Assembly (NCBI RefSeq): GCF_014645795.1
Contig: NZ_BMMK01000022.1
Coordinates: 33,262-97,261, forward strand
Direction of reading: 5' to 3'
Source: Longimycelium tulufanense
Lineage (GTDB): Bacteria > Actinomycetota > Actinomycetes > Mycobacteriales > Pseudonocardiaceae
Length of the DNA stretch: 64,000 nt
The translations under genes and the position numbers were made by a program. Numbering within the stretch: the first letter of the stretch is position 1; the number at the start of each line of letters is the position of its first letter. Below, one piece after another: positions 43,950 through 52,808 of the stretch. Below the pieces are notes generated by a model. The model was not told where the DNA came from. It ran no database searches and saw nothing but the letters and a program-made list of their open reading frames with translations.

Positions 43950-44535
43950 GATTCGGACGACGCCGTCGACGTCCTCGAGGTCTTGGCCGGTAACAGTGGC
44001 AAGCCCCGCTGATGGACGCCACCGAAACTCGGGTTCGTCGGCCCACGGGCAGGCGCGCGGACCGCCACCAGTTCATTTCCGGCAAGTCCCGCACCAACGC
44101 CATGAAAGCCCTGGTCATCACCGACGCCCACGGACGGTTGCTGTTCTGCGGGACGCTGATGTCGGGGCAGCACCCCCGACATCACCCAAGCCCGGCAGGC
44201 TGGCCGGGTCGACTGGCTCGAGCACACCTGCGGGGTGGAGATCCTCACCGACGCCGGACCAAGGACTCGGAGCACAGACCGCCGGCCAGGTCGTCACGCC
44301 CACCGTGAGGTACCACAAGAAACGACGGGAACGCATGCCCGGCATCACGAAGGCTTCGTGCCACGCAACGGAAATCCCACGTTGCCCGGCGAATCCGCGC
44401 CGAGCATGCCATCGCTCACCTGAAGAACTGGCGAGCCCTGACCCACCACCACAGCCGACGCGACACCCTGCCGGCGTCACCATCCGCGCCGTCGCCGGCC
44501 GACTCTCCGACCACCAACACACCCACCACCCACGG
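43950..44535 (+). pseudogene. Decayed IS5-type transposase
   Basis: Successive frames read as pieces of one DDE transposase. LMDATETRVRRP and RHQFISGKSRTNAMKALVIT come first. Then PDITQARQAGRVDWLEHTCG and VEILTDAG, then GLGAQTAGQVVTP, then RRIRAEHAIAHLKNWRALTH, and finally VTIRAVAGRLSDHQ. At least three frameshifts separate them. The N-terminal third is not recognisable. No intact terminal inverted repeats were found by eye. The remnant lies exactly between the two convergent regulators. Confidence 0.75.
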
Positions 44536-44606
44536 CAGCCGATCGCGGCCTCACCGCATGCCGAGCCATGTGAACCCACAACCAGGCGTCAGGCCATCAC
44601 GTCCAT

Positions 44607-44852
44607 TCACCAACCACGCATGAGGACGTAGCGTCCCTTCTGTTCGCGGGTGAGCTTGATCGTGGCACCGTCGGTGACGTCGATGAACGCACGGACTTGG
44701 TCGTAGACGGCGGTCGCGGCCTGGCGCCCCCACTCCGGCGTCTCGTCCCACGGTGCGACGTAGGACGGCTTGGGATCGCCGGGGAAGTGGGTGGTGACGC
44801 CGGTGGTCCAGGCGTCCCGAACAATGCGAGCCCGCTCGTCGATGCTGGTCAC
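44607..44852 (-). CDS. Small protein coupled to the XRE-TPR regulator
   Basis: An 81-residue protein (MTSIDERARIVRDAWTTGVT...) with WDETPEWGRQAATAVYDQVRAF as the most protein-like block. The GTG at 44852 has caggag 9 bases upstream; the ATG at 44882 would overlap the regulator's stop. Related short proteins occur after such regulators in other actinomycetes, from memory. Function unknown. Confidence 0.6.
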   Translation of the reverse strand: MTSIDERARIVRDAWTTGVTTHFPGDPKPSYVAPWDETPEWGRQAATAVYDQVRAFIDVTDGATIKLTREQKGRYVLMRGW

Positions 44853-44871
44853 AGGGTGTTTCTCCTGGTAG

Positions 44872-46173
44872 TCAGTCGACATGGGCGCGGGTCGCGAAGT
44901 CGCGCAGCCCCGGCAACATGGGTCCGGAGGACCGGAGGTCGCGGACGAGCCGATGTGCCCAGGGGCGGAGCCGAACCTCCTGGGGGGCTTCGTGTTCGGC
45001 CGCCAGGAGAGCGCGGAACGCGGGCTCCCGTTTATCCCAGGCGGCGTAGGTGAGCGCGACGTCCTGGTAGTAGCGGACACGACGCTCGGTCACACCGATT
45101 CCACTGGGGAGCACGGTGCGTGCAGTGTTGATGGCCGTGCCGTAGTCCCCGAGCTGGCGGTGGACGCTGATTTCATACAGCCGGAGGTAGCGTGCGTCCA
45201 CGGTCGACGGGGTCGTCGTTGCCCCGCCGAGTTGACGGGCCGGCTGGCGTTGCAGTGTGGCGGACGCTTCGGTGTGCAGGTCGAGTGCGGCCGAACGGCG
45301 TCCGGCAACCGCAGCGGTGTAGGCGCCGGTTTCCAGCAGCATGGCGTAGGCGCTGGTCTGTGCCCGGTTCTTGAGGCCAGTGTCCGATTCCAACCTGACC
45401 GCAGTGTTGATGACGAGCTGTTCGGCCTGCCGGTCCTGGCCGTAACGGCGCAGCGCGACCGCCCCCATTTGGGCGGCCTCGGCTTCCATTAGTAGGTCGC
45501 CTGATGCGCGGGCGGCGGCCATGGCGTCCTCAGCGAGACCGAGGGCGAAGCCGTCTGCTCGGTCAGCATCGAGACGCAGCGCCAGCCAGGAAGCGTGCCG
45601 ATACGCGGCAGAGGTGAGGGCGTCCACGGTGCAGTGCTGATCTGAACTGACAGCGGCGCGAGTGGCATGGGCGGTGCGGATCAGGTGCGGCAACGCTCGG
45701 CCGAGCTCGCGGTACCGACACGCCAGATAGTCCGCCTGCGCTGCCTCCACCATGGCCCGGAGAGCCGGCACCGACGCGGGAGGAGCAGCAGCTTGAGCAC
45801 GTCCCACGCCAAGTAGGGCGCCACCAGTGACACCAACCAACCCTGCCAGCAGCTCACGTCGCAGCACGCGATCACCGTCGCTTCCGTCGGCACTCCACGA
45901 TGCCAGCTCAGTATCCCTCTGGCTCCGGGTCAAGGCTTGACGGTCGTGCTCATGACGATAGACGGCGAGTAGTTTCCCGCCTGCCCCACACACCTGGTCC
46001 GCAAGGGCCCAGAAGTGTTCTGCTGCGCCGTGGTCGCCCTGCTCAACATGGACGACGGACGTACGGGAGTAGTTGATTTGTCTGGCCAGCTCCGTCTGGC
46101 TGATGCCGGCGCTTTCTCGAGCTCGGCGAAGCGCCGCGCCCAGCCGGAAATACCGGGAGCTGCCTGACTTCAT
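44872..46173 (-). CDS. XRE-family regulator with TPR-like C-terminus (right module)
   Basis: A 433-residue paralogue of the left regulator. The HTH is LGAALRRARESAGISQTELA, then RQINYSRTSVVHVEQGDHG, followed by AAEHFWALADQVC. A linker, AAAPPASVPALRAMVEAA, precedes a helical TPR-like region ending in FATRAHVD. A hydrophobic stretch (LLAGLVGVTGGALLGVG, about 100-118) resembles a Tat-like or buried helix seen in relatives. TACCGT ends 8 bases before the ATG, again leaderless. It is divergent from the lanthipeptide operon and probably its regulator. Confidence 0.85.
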   Translation of the reverse strand: MKSGSSRYFRLGAALRRARESAGISQTELARQINYSRTSVVHVEQGDHGAAEHFWALADQVCGAGGKLLAVYRHEHDRQALTRSQRDTELASWSADGSDGDRVLRRELLAGLVGVTGGALLGVGRAQAAAPPASVPALRAMVEAAQADYLACRYRELGRALPHLIRTAHATRAAVSSDQHCTVDALTSAAYRHASWLALRLDADRADGFALGLAEDAMAAARASGDLLMEAEAAQMGAVALRRYGQDRQAEQLVINTAVRLESDTGLKNRAQTSAYAMLLETGAYTAAVAGRRSAALDLHTEASATLQRQPARQLGGATTTPSTVDARYLRLYEISVHRQLGDYGTAINTARTVLPSGIGVTERRVRYYQDVALTYAAWDKREPAFRALLAAEHEAPQEVRLRPWAHRLVRDLRSSGPMLPGLRDFATRAHVD

Positions 46174-46428
46174 GTCCAGGCACGGTAGCCGTTCCAGTCG
46201 CGTCACACGATCGGTCGTGTGGGCGTTCCTTCCACATCTCTTACCCACACCTGCCCACGCTGAGTTGCCTCGGACCCGCACCACCCGCGAGGAACGCTGC
46301 GTCTGGTTCTCCCCAACGTTTCACCCCGGGCGCAGACTCCACGCTCCCCCGCGCGTCACCCCGTCTGCTCGCACTCACCGCCGGGCGGGGATGGCGCGCC
46401 CCCACTCTTCGACTGCCGGGACAAACTC
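46174..46428. promoter_or_regulatory. Divergent promoter with palindromic operator (right module)
   Basis: The palindrome ACACG-ATCGGT-CGTGT (46205-46220) occupies the same place as the left module's and keeps its spacing, with both arms changed together. The -10 box of the regulator is ACGGTA on the plus strand (46182-46187). GACCCGCACCACC (46273-46285) and TGGTTCTCC (46304-46312) face the lanthipeptide operon. A match of this length and order to the left region indicates common descent and a shared operator class. Confidence 0.65.
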
Positions 46429-46632
46429 ATGACTACCGTGTTGATCCTCATCGTTGTTGTCGCGCTCGGGCTCGGCCTACTTGCGTGGTGGGAAACCAGC
46501 GACGATTTGGACGAGTCGCCCCAGCCCGTCGTCCACACCATCTCCAGCCCGACTCCGTCCGTCGATGTGGAGGCCACCGACCTGATCCCCAAGGTCGGCC
46601 CGGTCCGCCCCTATGTCGGGAGCCAGTGGTGA
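46429..46632 (+). CDS. Single-TM small protein, head of lanthipeptide operon
   Basis: A 67-residue protein with an N-terminal membrane helix (VLILIVVVALGLGLLAWW, residues 4-21) and an acidic, Pro/Ser-rich tail. It occupies the place held by the 44-residue membrane peptide in the left module. Its stop overlaps the GTG of the next gene. Function unknown. Confidence 0.6.
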   Translation: MTTVLILIVVVALGLGLLAWWETSDDLDESPQPVVHTISSPTPSVDVEATDLIPKVGPVRPYVGSQW

Positions 46633-46943
46633 CCGGCAACGACCTGGTGCCCTGCTGTTGGACCCCGCACGACGGCGAACGTCACGCCTACCGCGGCGAC
46701 CCCCGCGGCCACGGCGTGACTGTGATGTCGTTGTGCTGCCGGGTGATCGTGATCCGCCACTACCCGCCCACCGCTAAGGAACGGCATTGGCCCGAGTGCC
46801 GTGACTGTGCCCATCGTGCCCGTGACCTGGTCGCAGAACACGAGATGCGCGGGCTGATCAGATCGATCGACGTCGAGTTGCCCGCCTTCGGGCTTGATGG
46901 TGGTCACCTGGCCGGCGGCTGTCGACCGGCTTCACCACGGTGA
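46629..46943 (+). CDS. Small Cys-rich protein, lanthipeptide operon
   Basis: A 104-residue protein. The GTG overlaps the preceding stop (GTGA). It has a CCW N-terminal pair, SLCCRVIVIRHYPPTAKERH, and WPECRDCAHRARDLV, followed by SIDVELPAFG, the segment that matches the small Cys-pair protein of the left module. It is likely a metal-binding accessory protein of the regulator or pathway. Confidence 0.6.
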   Translation: MTGNDLVPCCWTPHDGERHAYRGDPRGHGVTVMSLCCRVIVIRHYPPTAKERHWPECRDCAHRARDLVAEHEMRGLIRSIDVELPAFGLDGGHLAGGCRPASPR

Positions 46944-46980
46944 CCATCGGATGGAAACCCGGTAAAGGAAGGAGATTCTG

Positions 46981-47121
46981 GTGTACGCAACCGACACCGG
47001 TAACGACGTTCTCGCTCTTGATCTGCGCGTCATCGCCGACAGGCCCGGTGACTCCGGAGTGCCGTGCGACACCAACGACGGCTGCGATCCCACCTGCGCA
47101 TCGTCCTGCGTCAGCAGTTGA
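46981..47121 (+). CDS. lanA: Class I lanthipeptide precursor (FxLD-type)
   Basis: A 46-residue peptide from GTG 46981 with a good ribosome site (aaggagat). The leader contains LALDLRVI, corresponding to the FxLD motif with the Phe replaced by Leu (residues 11-18). The core begins near PGDSGVPCDTNDGCDPT and ends CASSCVSS, with four Cys (29, 35, 39, 43) and Ser/Thr at 25, 31, 38, 41, 42, 45 and 46 for dehydration and ring closure. Asp residues at 30, 33 and 36 are candidates for the PIMT-type methyltransferase encoded downstream. The gene sits 80 bases before LanB. Confidence 0.85.
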   Translation: MYATDTGNDVLALDLRVIADRPGDSGVPCDTNDGCDPTCASSCVSS

Positions 47122-47201
47122 CCCTCTGCGCTGGGCCGGGGGCTGGGACATACCCCGGCCCCCGGGTCTGCCTCGATTCCCGTCACGGTTGGAGGAGAAG
47201 G

Positions 47202-50200
47202 ATGTGCGCGCAGAACACGCGGCTGTACCGGAGCCTCGGGGTGGGGCTGCTGCGCGCCACCGCCGCGCCGTTGACCGACGTGCCCGAGGCGTCACCTGAA
47301 CTGACTGACACCGCCTCGTGTCGCATCTGGTTGGGAGAGGTGTGGTGCCGGCCCGGTTTCACTGAGGCCATCGAGCAGGCCAGCCCTTCCCTCGCTAGCC
47401 GCGTGGAGGCCATCCTCGACGGCAGCGGGACGGACAGCAAGCAGATTCGCCGCGCCACCATCGCCGTCTTGCGTTATCTGCTGCGGGCGGTCAGCCGGCC
47501 CACCCCGTTCGGCCTGTTTGCCGGCGTGGCCCCGGCCGTGGTCGGGAGCACTGCCGGGGTGTGGTGGGGTGACGGCCACCGGGTTGGTGCGCGGCCGGAC
47601 ACCGAGTGGCTGGCCGAGGTCATCGCCGGCCTGGAGGCGGTGCCCGATCTGCTGGAACGCCTGGACGTGGTATGGAGCGATCTGGTTGTGCGCCGGGGTG
47701 ACCGCCTGGAGGTGCCGCAGGGACCGAACCGGGCCAGCATCCGCAACACCAGCGCGGTCGCAGCGGTCGCCGACATCGCAGCGGCGCCCATCCCCTTCGG
47801 CGATCTGGCCGACAAGCTCACCCAGGTTGTGCCTGGCATCAACGTGTCGCGGGTCCGGGGAATGCTCACCGAACTGGTGCGGCAGGGCTACCTCATCACC
47901 GCCCTGCACGCCCCGTTCACGGTCACCGATCCCCTCACCCACGTGCTGAACCGGCTCCGGGTGGCCGGGGCGGAGAACCTTCCTTCGGTCGTGCCCCTGC
48001 TGCGCGACCTGGAAGCGGTGCGGGCCGAGCTCCACCGCCACAACCACCCCGCGACCGGTCATGTCGAGCGGCGGCAGGCGCGCACGGCGGTGACGCGGCG
48101 ACTTTCCTCGGCCGGGCGTATTCCGCTCGCAATTCACCTGCTGCTCGATTGCCACGTGCAGGTCCCCTACCGGGTGGCACGCGAGATGGAACAGGCCGCG
48201 AGCGTGCTGCTGCGCCTGACCCGACACCCGCACGGCGACCCCGCGTGGCGGGACTACCACGCCGCCTTCCTCGACCGGTATGGGGTCGGCGCGCTGGTGC
48301 CGCTGGTCGAGGTCGCCAACCCGGATGCAGGGCTCGGCTTCCCGGCTGGGTATCCCGGCAGCCTCTTTCACCTACCACCGGGCGGGCTAATGAAGCGGGA
48401 CGAGCGGCTGCTCGCGTTGGCTTGGCAGACCGTTATCGACGGTAGCCGAGAAGTCGTCCTCTCCGAGGAGCAGGTCCGTGGTCTGGCCGCCGAGGGGTTC
48501 GACGAGCAGCGCATCCCACCGCACGTCGAGCTGTCCGCTCGCATCCACGCCCCAAGCACGGCGGCGGCGGAGCGCGGGGACTTCGTGCTCACGGTCGCGC
48601 CCGGTCGTGCCGCCGGCACCCTGACCGGGCGCTTCGCCCCGCTGCTGCCTACCTCGGCTCTGGCGGAGGCATATCGGGCGCTGCCGACCGCGACCGAGGG
48701 GGCATTGTCGGTGCAGTTGTCGTTTCCGCCCGCGTATCCGCACGCCGAGAACGTTGCCCGCGTTCCCGCCTATCTCGATCACGTGCTTCCGGTGGGCGAA
48801 CACCGGGGCCTGGACGACCAGGAGAAGGTGATCAGTGTCGGGGATCTGGCCGTCACCGCCACCCGCGACCGCCTGCACGCGGTCAGCCTCTCGCGTCGGC
48901 GGGTGGTGGAGCCGCAGGTGTTCCACGCGCTCGCCTTGGACAAGCAGCCCCCGCCCCTGGCGCGGTTCCTGGCGCACCTGCCCCGCGCCTCCGTGGCGGC
49001 GTGGCACGAGTTCGACTGGGGACCGGGAGCGCAACGATTGCCGTTCCTACCTCGGGTGCGCTATCAGCGCAGCATCCTGTCCCCGGCGCGGTGGCGGCTC
49101 ACCACCAGTGACCTTCCCTCGGGCGCTGACGGTCAGGATGCGTGGCGGCGGGCTCTGGATTCCTGGCGGCACCGCTGGGGCTGCCCCACGCTGGTGGAAC
49201 TCCGGGACGCCGACCGCACGCTCCGCCTAGACCTCGACGAGCCCGCGCACCTCGCCATCCTGCGCGCCCATCTGGCCCGGCACGAACACGTCCTACTCAC
49301 CGAAGCAGCCCCGGCCGGCGAGTTCGGCTGGGGCCACGGCCACGCCCACCAGGTGGTGTTCCCCCTTGCCACCGTCCGCGGGCCCGCGCCCAACCCGTTG
49401 CGCGGCTCGCTGCCCGTACTGGGCAACGCACACGGGCAGCTCCCGGGATCGGCGGGGACGGAGTGGTTCCACGCGAAGTTGTTCACCCATCCCGAGCGGA
49501 TGGACGAGATCCTCACCGCCCATCTCCCGGAGCTCCTCGAAAGCCTGGGTAATCCGTCCTGGTGGTTCGTGCGCTACCGCAGCCCCCACGAGGCTAATCA
49601 TCTCCGGTTACGCCTCCACGTCCCGCACCGTGATCACTACGCTGCCTGTGCGGTGAATGTGGGGGACTGGGCACAGTGGATGCGAGAGAAGGGCATTCTC
49701 GCGCGCCTGGTGATCGACACCTACGTCCCGGAGACGGGCCGCTACGGGGCTATGCGCGCCGCCGAGCAGGCGTTCGCCGCCGACTCCCGTGCCGTGGCGA
49801 CCGGCCTGCGGCATCTGTCCTCCGTTGACTCGACCGCGTTGGTGGCGGCGGGCATGGTGCACGTCGCCCAAGGCTTCTTCGGGGAGGTCGACGGGATGTG
49901 CTGGTTGCTGGCCCGGCCCGCTTCCAATGCCCCACCCGTGGACCGGACGGTCACCGAGCAGGCGATCCGGCTCGCCGTAGGCGGCGGACGGCGGGAGTTG
50001 CCCGGGAGGGGTGAAGACGTCGACGGCACCTGGCAGGCCCGCACCGCCGCTCTGGCTACCTACCGCGCCCAGCTCCCTGCGGGCGCGGACCTCGACACCA
50101 TCGTGGAGTCCCTGCTGCACCTGCACCACAACCGGGCCCACGGCATCGACCCCGACCACGAACGCACCTGCCGGCGGTTAGCCCGACAGGCCGCGCTGAC

Positions 50201-50234
50201 CTGGCGTGCCCGGCAGGCGGGAGGCGACTGGTGA
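47202..50234 (+). CDS. lanB: Lantibiotic dehydratase LanB, full length
   Basis: A 1010-residue protein. ATG 47202 has ggaggagaagg right upstream; an upstream in-frame ATG lies in the precursor region and is not used. The N-terminal two thirds form the glutamylation/elimination domain (LRYLLRAVSRPTPFGLFAGV is its conserved segment), and the last third the SpaB_C domain (GSAGTEWFHAKLFTHPERM, then SWWFVRYRSPHEANHLRLRL, from about residue 748). It dehydrates Ser/Thr of the precursor core using glutamyl-tRNA. Full length and unbroken. The stop overlaps LanC. Confidence 0.95.
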   Translation: MCAQNTRLYRSLGVGLLRATAAPLTDVPEASPELTDTASCRIWLGEVWCRPGFTEAIEQASPSLASRVEAILDGSGTDSKQIRRATIAVLRYLLRAVSRPTPFGLFAGVAPAVVGSTAGVWWGDGHRVGARPDTEWLAEVIAGLEAVPDLLERLDVVWSDLVVRRGDRLEVPQGPNRASIRNTSAVAAVADIAAAPIPFGDLADKLTQVVPGINVSRVRGMLTELVRQGYLITALHAPFTVTDPLTHVLNRLRVAGAENLPSVVPLLRDLEAVRAELHRHNHPATGHVERRQARTAVTRRLSSAGRIPLAIHLLLDCHVQVPYRVAREMEQAASVLLRLTRHPHGDPAWRDYHAAFLDRYGVGALVPLVEVANPDAGLGFPAGYPGSLFHLPPGGLMKRDERLLALAWQTVIDGSREVVLSEEQVRGLAAEGFDEQRIPPHVELSARIHAPSTAAAERGDFVLTVAPGRAAGTLTGRFAPLLPTSALAEAYRALPTATEGALSVQLSFPPAYPHAENVARVPAYLDHVLPVGEHRGLDDQEKVISVGDLAVTATRDRLHAVSLSRRRVVEPQVFHALALDKQPPPLARFLAHLPRASVAAWHEFDWGPGAQRLPFLPRVRYQRSILSPARWRLTTSDLPSGADGQDAWRRALDSWRHRWGCPTLVELRDADRTLRLDLDEPAHLAILRAHLARHEHVLLTEAAPAGEFGWGHGHAHQVVFPLATVRGPAPNPLRGSLPVLGNAHGQLPGSAGTEWFHAKLFTHPERMDEILTAHLPELLESLGNPSWWFVRYRSPHEANHLRLRLHVPHRDHYAACAVNVGDWAQWMREKGILARLVIDTYVPETGRYGAMRAAEQAFAADSRAVATGLRHLSSVDSTALVAAGMVHVAQGFFGEVDGMCWLLARPASNAPPVDRTVTEQAIRLAVGGGRRELPGRGEDVDGTWQARTAALATYRAQLPAGADLDTIVESLLHLHHNRAHGIDPDHERTCRRLARQAALTWRARQAGGDW

Positions 50235-51418
50235 ACAGCCCCGTCCTCACTCCCCCGGCCGATCCTTCTCCAGGGTGGGGCCAGTCGTTGGGCACTGGCG
50301 CGGCCGGCATCGTCTTACTTGCCAACGAGCAGGCCCACGCCGGCATCGCCGGGTGGGACACAGTTCACCAGTGGGCCAAAGTCATGACCCGCGAACCCGT
50401 CACCACCCATCCCGACGCCTGCGGCTTGTTCCGCGGCGCGCCGGCCGTCGCGTTTGTCCTTCACACCACCGGCCGCATCGGCTACGCCGCCGAGTTGGAG
50501 ATCCTCGACCGCCATATCGCCACGCTCGTCCAGCAGCGCCTGGAGCGTGCCCACGCCCGTATCGACCACGGCCGATTGCCGTCCCTGCGGGAGTATGACC
50601 TGATCAGCGGGTTGACCGGGCTCGGCGTCTCCCTGTTGCACCGGCACGGCGAACACGAGCTGCTATGCGACGTCCTAGCCTACCTGGTACGCCTGACCGA
50701 ACCCGTCACGGTCGACGGCCAGACACTCCCAGGCTGGTGGGCCGACCATGGCCCTGACGATCAGCCGAACGTGGACTGGCCGGGTGGGCACGGCAACCTT
50801 GGCCTCGCGCACGGCGTCGCCGGCCCGCTCGCCCTGCTGGCGACCGCCCACCGTCGCGGTATCACCGTCCCCGGCCAGGTTGAGGCGATCGACCGGATCT
50901 GCACGTCGCTGGAGGAGTGGCGGTGCGGCCCCAGTTCCCGACCGTGGTGGCCGGGCATGATCTCCCGGCGCGAGTGGCAGGACCGGACCGTCCGTCAGCC
51001 TGGGCCGCAGCGGCCGTCCTGGTGCTACGGCACCCCCGGCATCACCCGCGCCCAACAGCTTGCCGCCCGCGCGCTCGGTGACATCGAGCGCCAACGGCGC
51101 GCCGAGAACACCCTCGCCGCGTGCCTCACCGATGAGCAGCAGCTCGCCCAGCTCGGCGACGCCTCCCTCTGCCACGGCTGGGCCGGTGCCATCCACACCG
51201 CATGGCGCGCAGCCACGGACGCGGGACCGGGCAGCAGGCTCGCCGCGCTGCTGCCGAACCTGCGTAGCCGTTTGGGGGCGTACTTGAACCGGCACGGACT
51301 CCCCGGTGGCAGCGGCCTGCTCGACGGTGCTTCCGGTGTCGCCCTGGTGCGCCACCATCTCGCCGTCGACACACCACCCGCCTCCGGATGGGATGTCTGC
51401 CTCCTCGTCGCCGGCTGA
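50231..51418 (+). CDS. lanC: Lanthionine synthetase C-like cyclase LanC
   Basis: A 395-residue protein with the zinc-site elements of LanC: WCYGTPG (about residue 262) and LCHGWAG (about residue 313), plus HGNLGLAHGVAGPLAL near 187 and LLDGASGVALVRHHL at the C terminus. It closes thioether rings between Cys and dehydrated residues. The GTG overlaps the LanB stop, so production is coupled. Confidence 0.93.
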   Translation: MNSPVLTPPADPSPGWGQSLGTGAAGIVLLANEQAHAGIAGWDTVHQWAKVMTREPVTTHPDACGLFRGAPAVAFVLHTTGRIGYAAELEILDRHIATLVQQRLERAHARIDHGRLPSLREYDLISGLTGLGVSLLHRHGEHELLCDVLAYLVRLTEPVTVDGQTLPGWWADHGPDDQPNVDWPGGHGNLGLAHGVAGPLALLATAHRRGITVPGQVEAIDRICTSLEEWRCGPSSRPWWPGMISRREWQDRTVRQPGPQRPSWCYGTPGITRAQQLAARALGDIERQRRAENTLAACLTDEQQLAQLGDASLCHGWAGAIHTAWRAATDAGPGSRLAALLPNLRSRLGAYLNRHGLPGGSGLLDGASGVALVRHHLAVDTPPASGWDVCLLVAG

Positions 51419-51447
51419 CCAGACCCCCAACCGCACGAAGGGAAACG

Positions 51448-52656
51448 ATGAACAGCACCGTGATGGACTCACCTGACGCGCTGCGCGCCCACCTCGTTGA
51501 CCAGCTCGTCGCCGAGGGCCGCCTGAGCCCCGGCCGTGTGGAGCAGGCGATGCGTACTGTTCCACGGCACGCCTTTCTCCCGGCCGCGACCATGGAGAAG
51601 GCGTACGCCAACCGGGCAGTCACGATCAAGCCTGGCCCGGTAGGGGGGCGCCCGTTGAGCTGTGCGTCCCAGCCCTCGGTCGTGGCGATGATGCTGGAAC
51701 AGCTCGACCCCCAGCCCGACGATCACGTCCTGGAGGTCGGGGCCGGCACTGGCTACAACGCCGCGCTGCTTGCCGAACTGGTCGATGATCAGGGCACGGT
51801 GACCACCCTCGACATCGACCCGGACGTCACCGCCCACGCACAGGCAGCGCTGGCAGCCGCCGGTTACGACCGGGTCCGTGTGGTCACCCGGGATGGTGCT
51901 CTCGGCGCGAGCGAACACGCTCCCTTCCAGCGACTCGTGGTCACGGTGGGGCCGTGGGACATCCCGCCGGCCTGGTTCGAGCAGCTCGCCCCAGGGGGCC
52001 GGATGGTGGTACCGCTGCGGTGGCGCGGCCAGTCACGCAGCATCGCCTTCACCCGCGAGCACAACCGGCTGCGGTCGACGTCGGTGACGCTGTGCGGCTT
52101 CATCTCCATGATCGGTGACGACGGCGAACGCCACGGCACCATCGACGCGGACGGGCACGTGTCCCTGTACTGGGACGCCGACCAAACCATCGACCCGGTC
52201 ACGCTCTCCGGCATCCTCACCCGCCCGAAGACCGAGACGTGGTCGGGCGTGTCCCTCGGCGCGGGCGAACCCCTCGACGGCATCTGGCTCCGCCTCACCG
52301 CCAACGAACCCGGAACCTGCCGCATCACCGCCGAACGCGAAGCCGTCGACGCCGGCCTGTGCACACCCGCCATCCCCGCCCGCAGCCCCGCACTCGTCGA
52401 CGGAGCAAGCCTGGCCTACCTCACCCTCCGCCACCGCGACGACGCCGAAACCCGCTGGGAACTCGGCGCCACCGGCCACGGCACCGACGGCGCCATGCTC
52501 GCCGAACGCCTCTGCACACAGATCCGCAGCTGGAACCTCGACCGCACCGCCCAACCGACCATCACCGCATACCCAGCAGGGACCCCAGACCACGACCTGG
52601 CCCCCGGAACGGTCACCGACAAACACCAGATCCGGCTGACAGTTTGCTATGGCTGA
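51448..52656 (+). CDS. PIMT-type methyltransferase of the FxLD lanthipeptide system
   Basis: A 402-residue protein. The first 220 residues match protein L-isoaspartyl methyltransferases: VPRHAFLP, PLSCASQPSVVAMMLEQL, the SAM motif VLEVGAGTGYNAALLAEL (about residue 94) and a second motif, VTVGPWDIPPAW. An extra C-terminal domain of about 180 residues follows, as in FxLD-system methyltransferases. Homologues act on Asp of a lanthipeptide core to form an aspartimide or isoaspartate. Start ATG 51448 has gaaggg upstream. Confidence 0.85.
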   Translation: MNSTVMDSPDALRAHLVDQLVAEGRLSPGRVEQAMRTVPRHAFLPAATMEKAYANRAVTIKPGPVGGRPLSCASQPSVVAMMLEQLDPQPDDHVLEVGAGTGYNAALLAELVDDQGTVTTLDIDPDVTAHAQAALAAAGYDRVRVVTRDGALGASEHAPFQRLVVTVGPWDIPPAWFEQLAPGGRMVVPLRWRGQSRSIAFTREHNRLRSTSVTLCGFISMIGDDGERHGTIDADGHVSLYWDADQTIDPVTLSGILTRPKTETWSGVSLGAGEPLDGIWLRLTANEPGTCRITAEREAVDAGLCTPAIPARSPALVDGASLAYLTLRHRDDAETRWELGATGHGTDGAMLAERLCTQIRSWNLDRTAQPTITAYPAGTPDHDLAPGTVTDKHQIRLTVCYG

Positions 52657-52755
52657 GTGAAGTCAGTTGCGATGGTGAGGGCCACTTTGGGGCTGTCCCT
52701 TTGCCATACAGGGCGCCGGTGGTTCGGCCTTCCGCATGGAGACGCACGGAACCAG

Positions 52756-52799
52756 CAGGCGCCCGAGATGGCTCCGGTTGGGGACCACTCGGGCGCCTG
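52756..52799. terminator. Bidirectional terminator hairpin
   Basis: A 12-bp perfect stem (CAGGCGCCCGAG / CTCGGGCGCCTG) with a 20-base loop lies between the convergent methyltransferase and sortase genes. No T-run, typical of GC-rich hosts. Confidence 0.6.
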
Positions 52800-52808
52800 G
52801 GCGCGAGG

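Noticed and set aside
43648-44275. Leftward frame with Glu-Ala repeats (EAEAEA) over the CGGCTT tract
   Set aside because: It crosses the decayed transposase on the other strand, and the repeat alone explains the frame. No start signal.
48387-49034. Antisense frame inside LanB
   Set aside because: Same reason: no ribosome site and no family motif, while LanB is intact across it.
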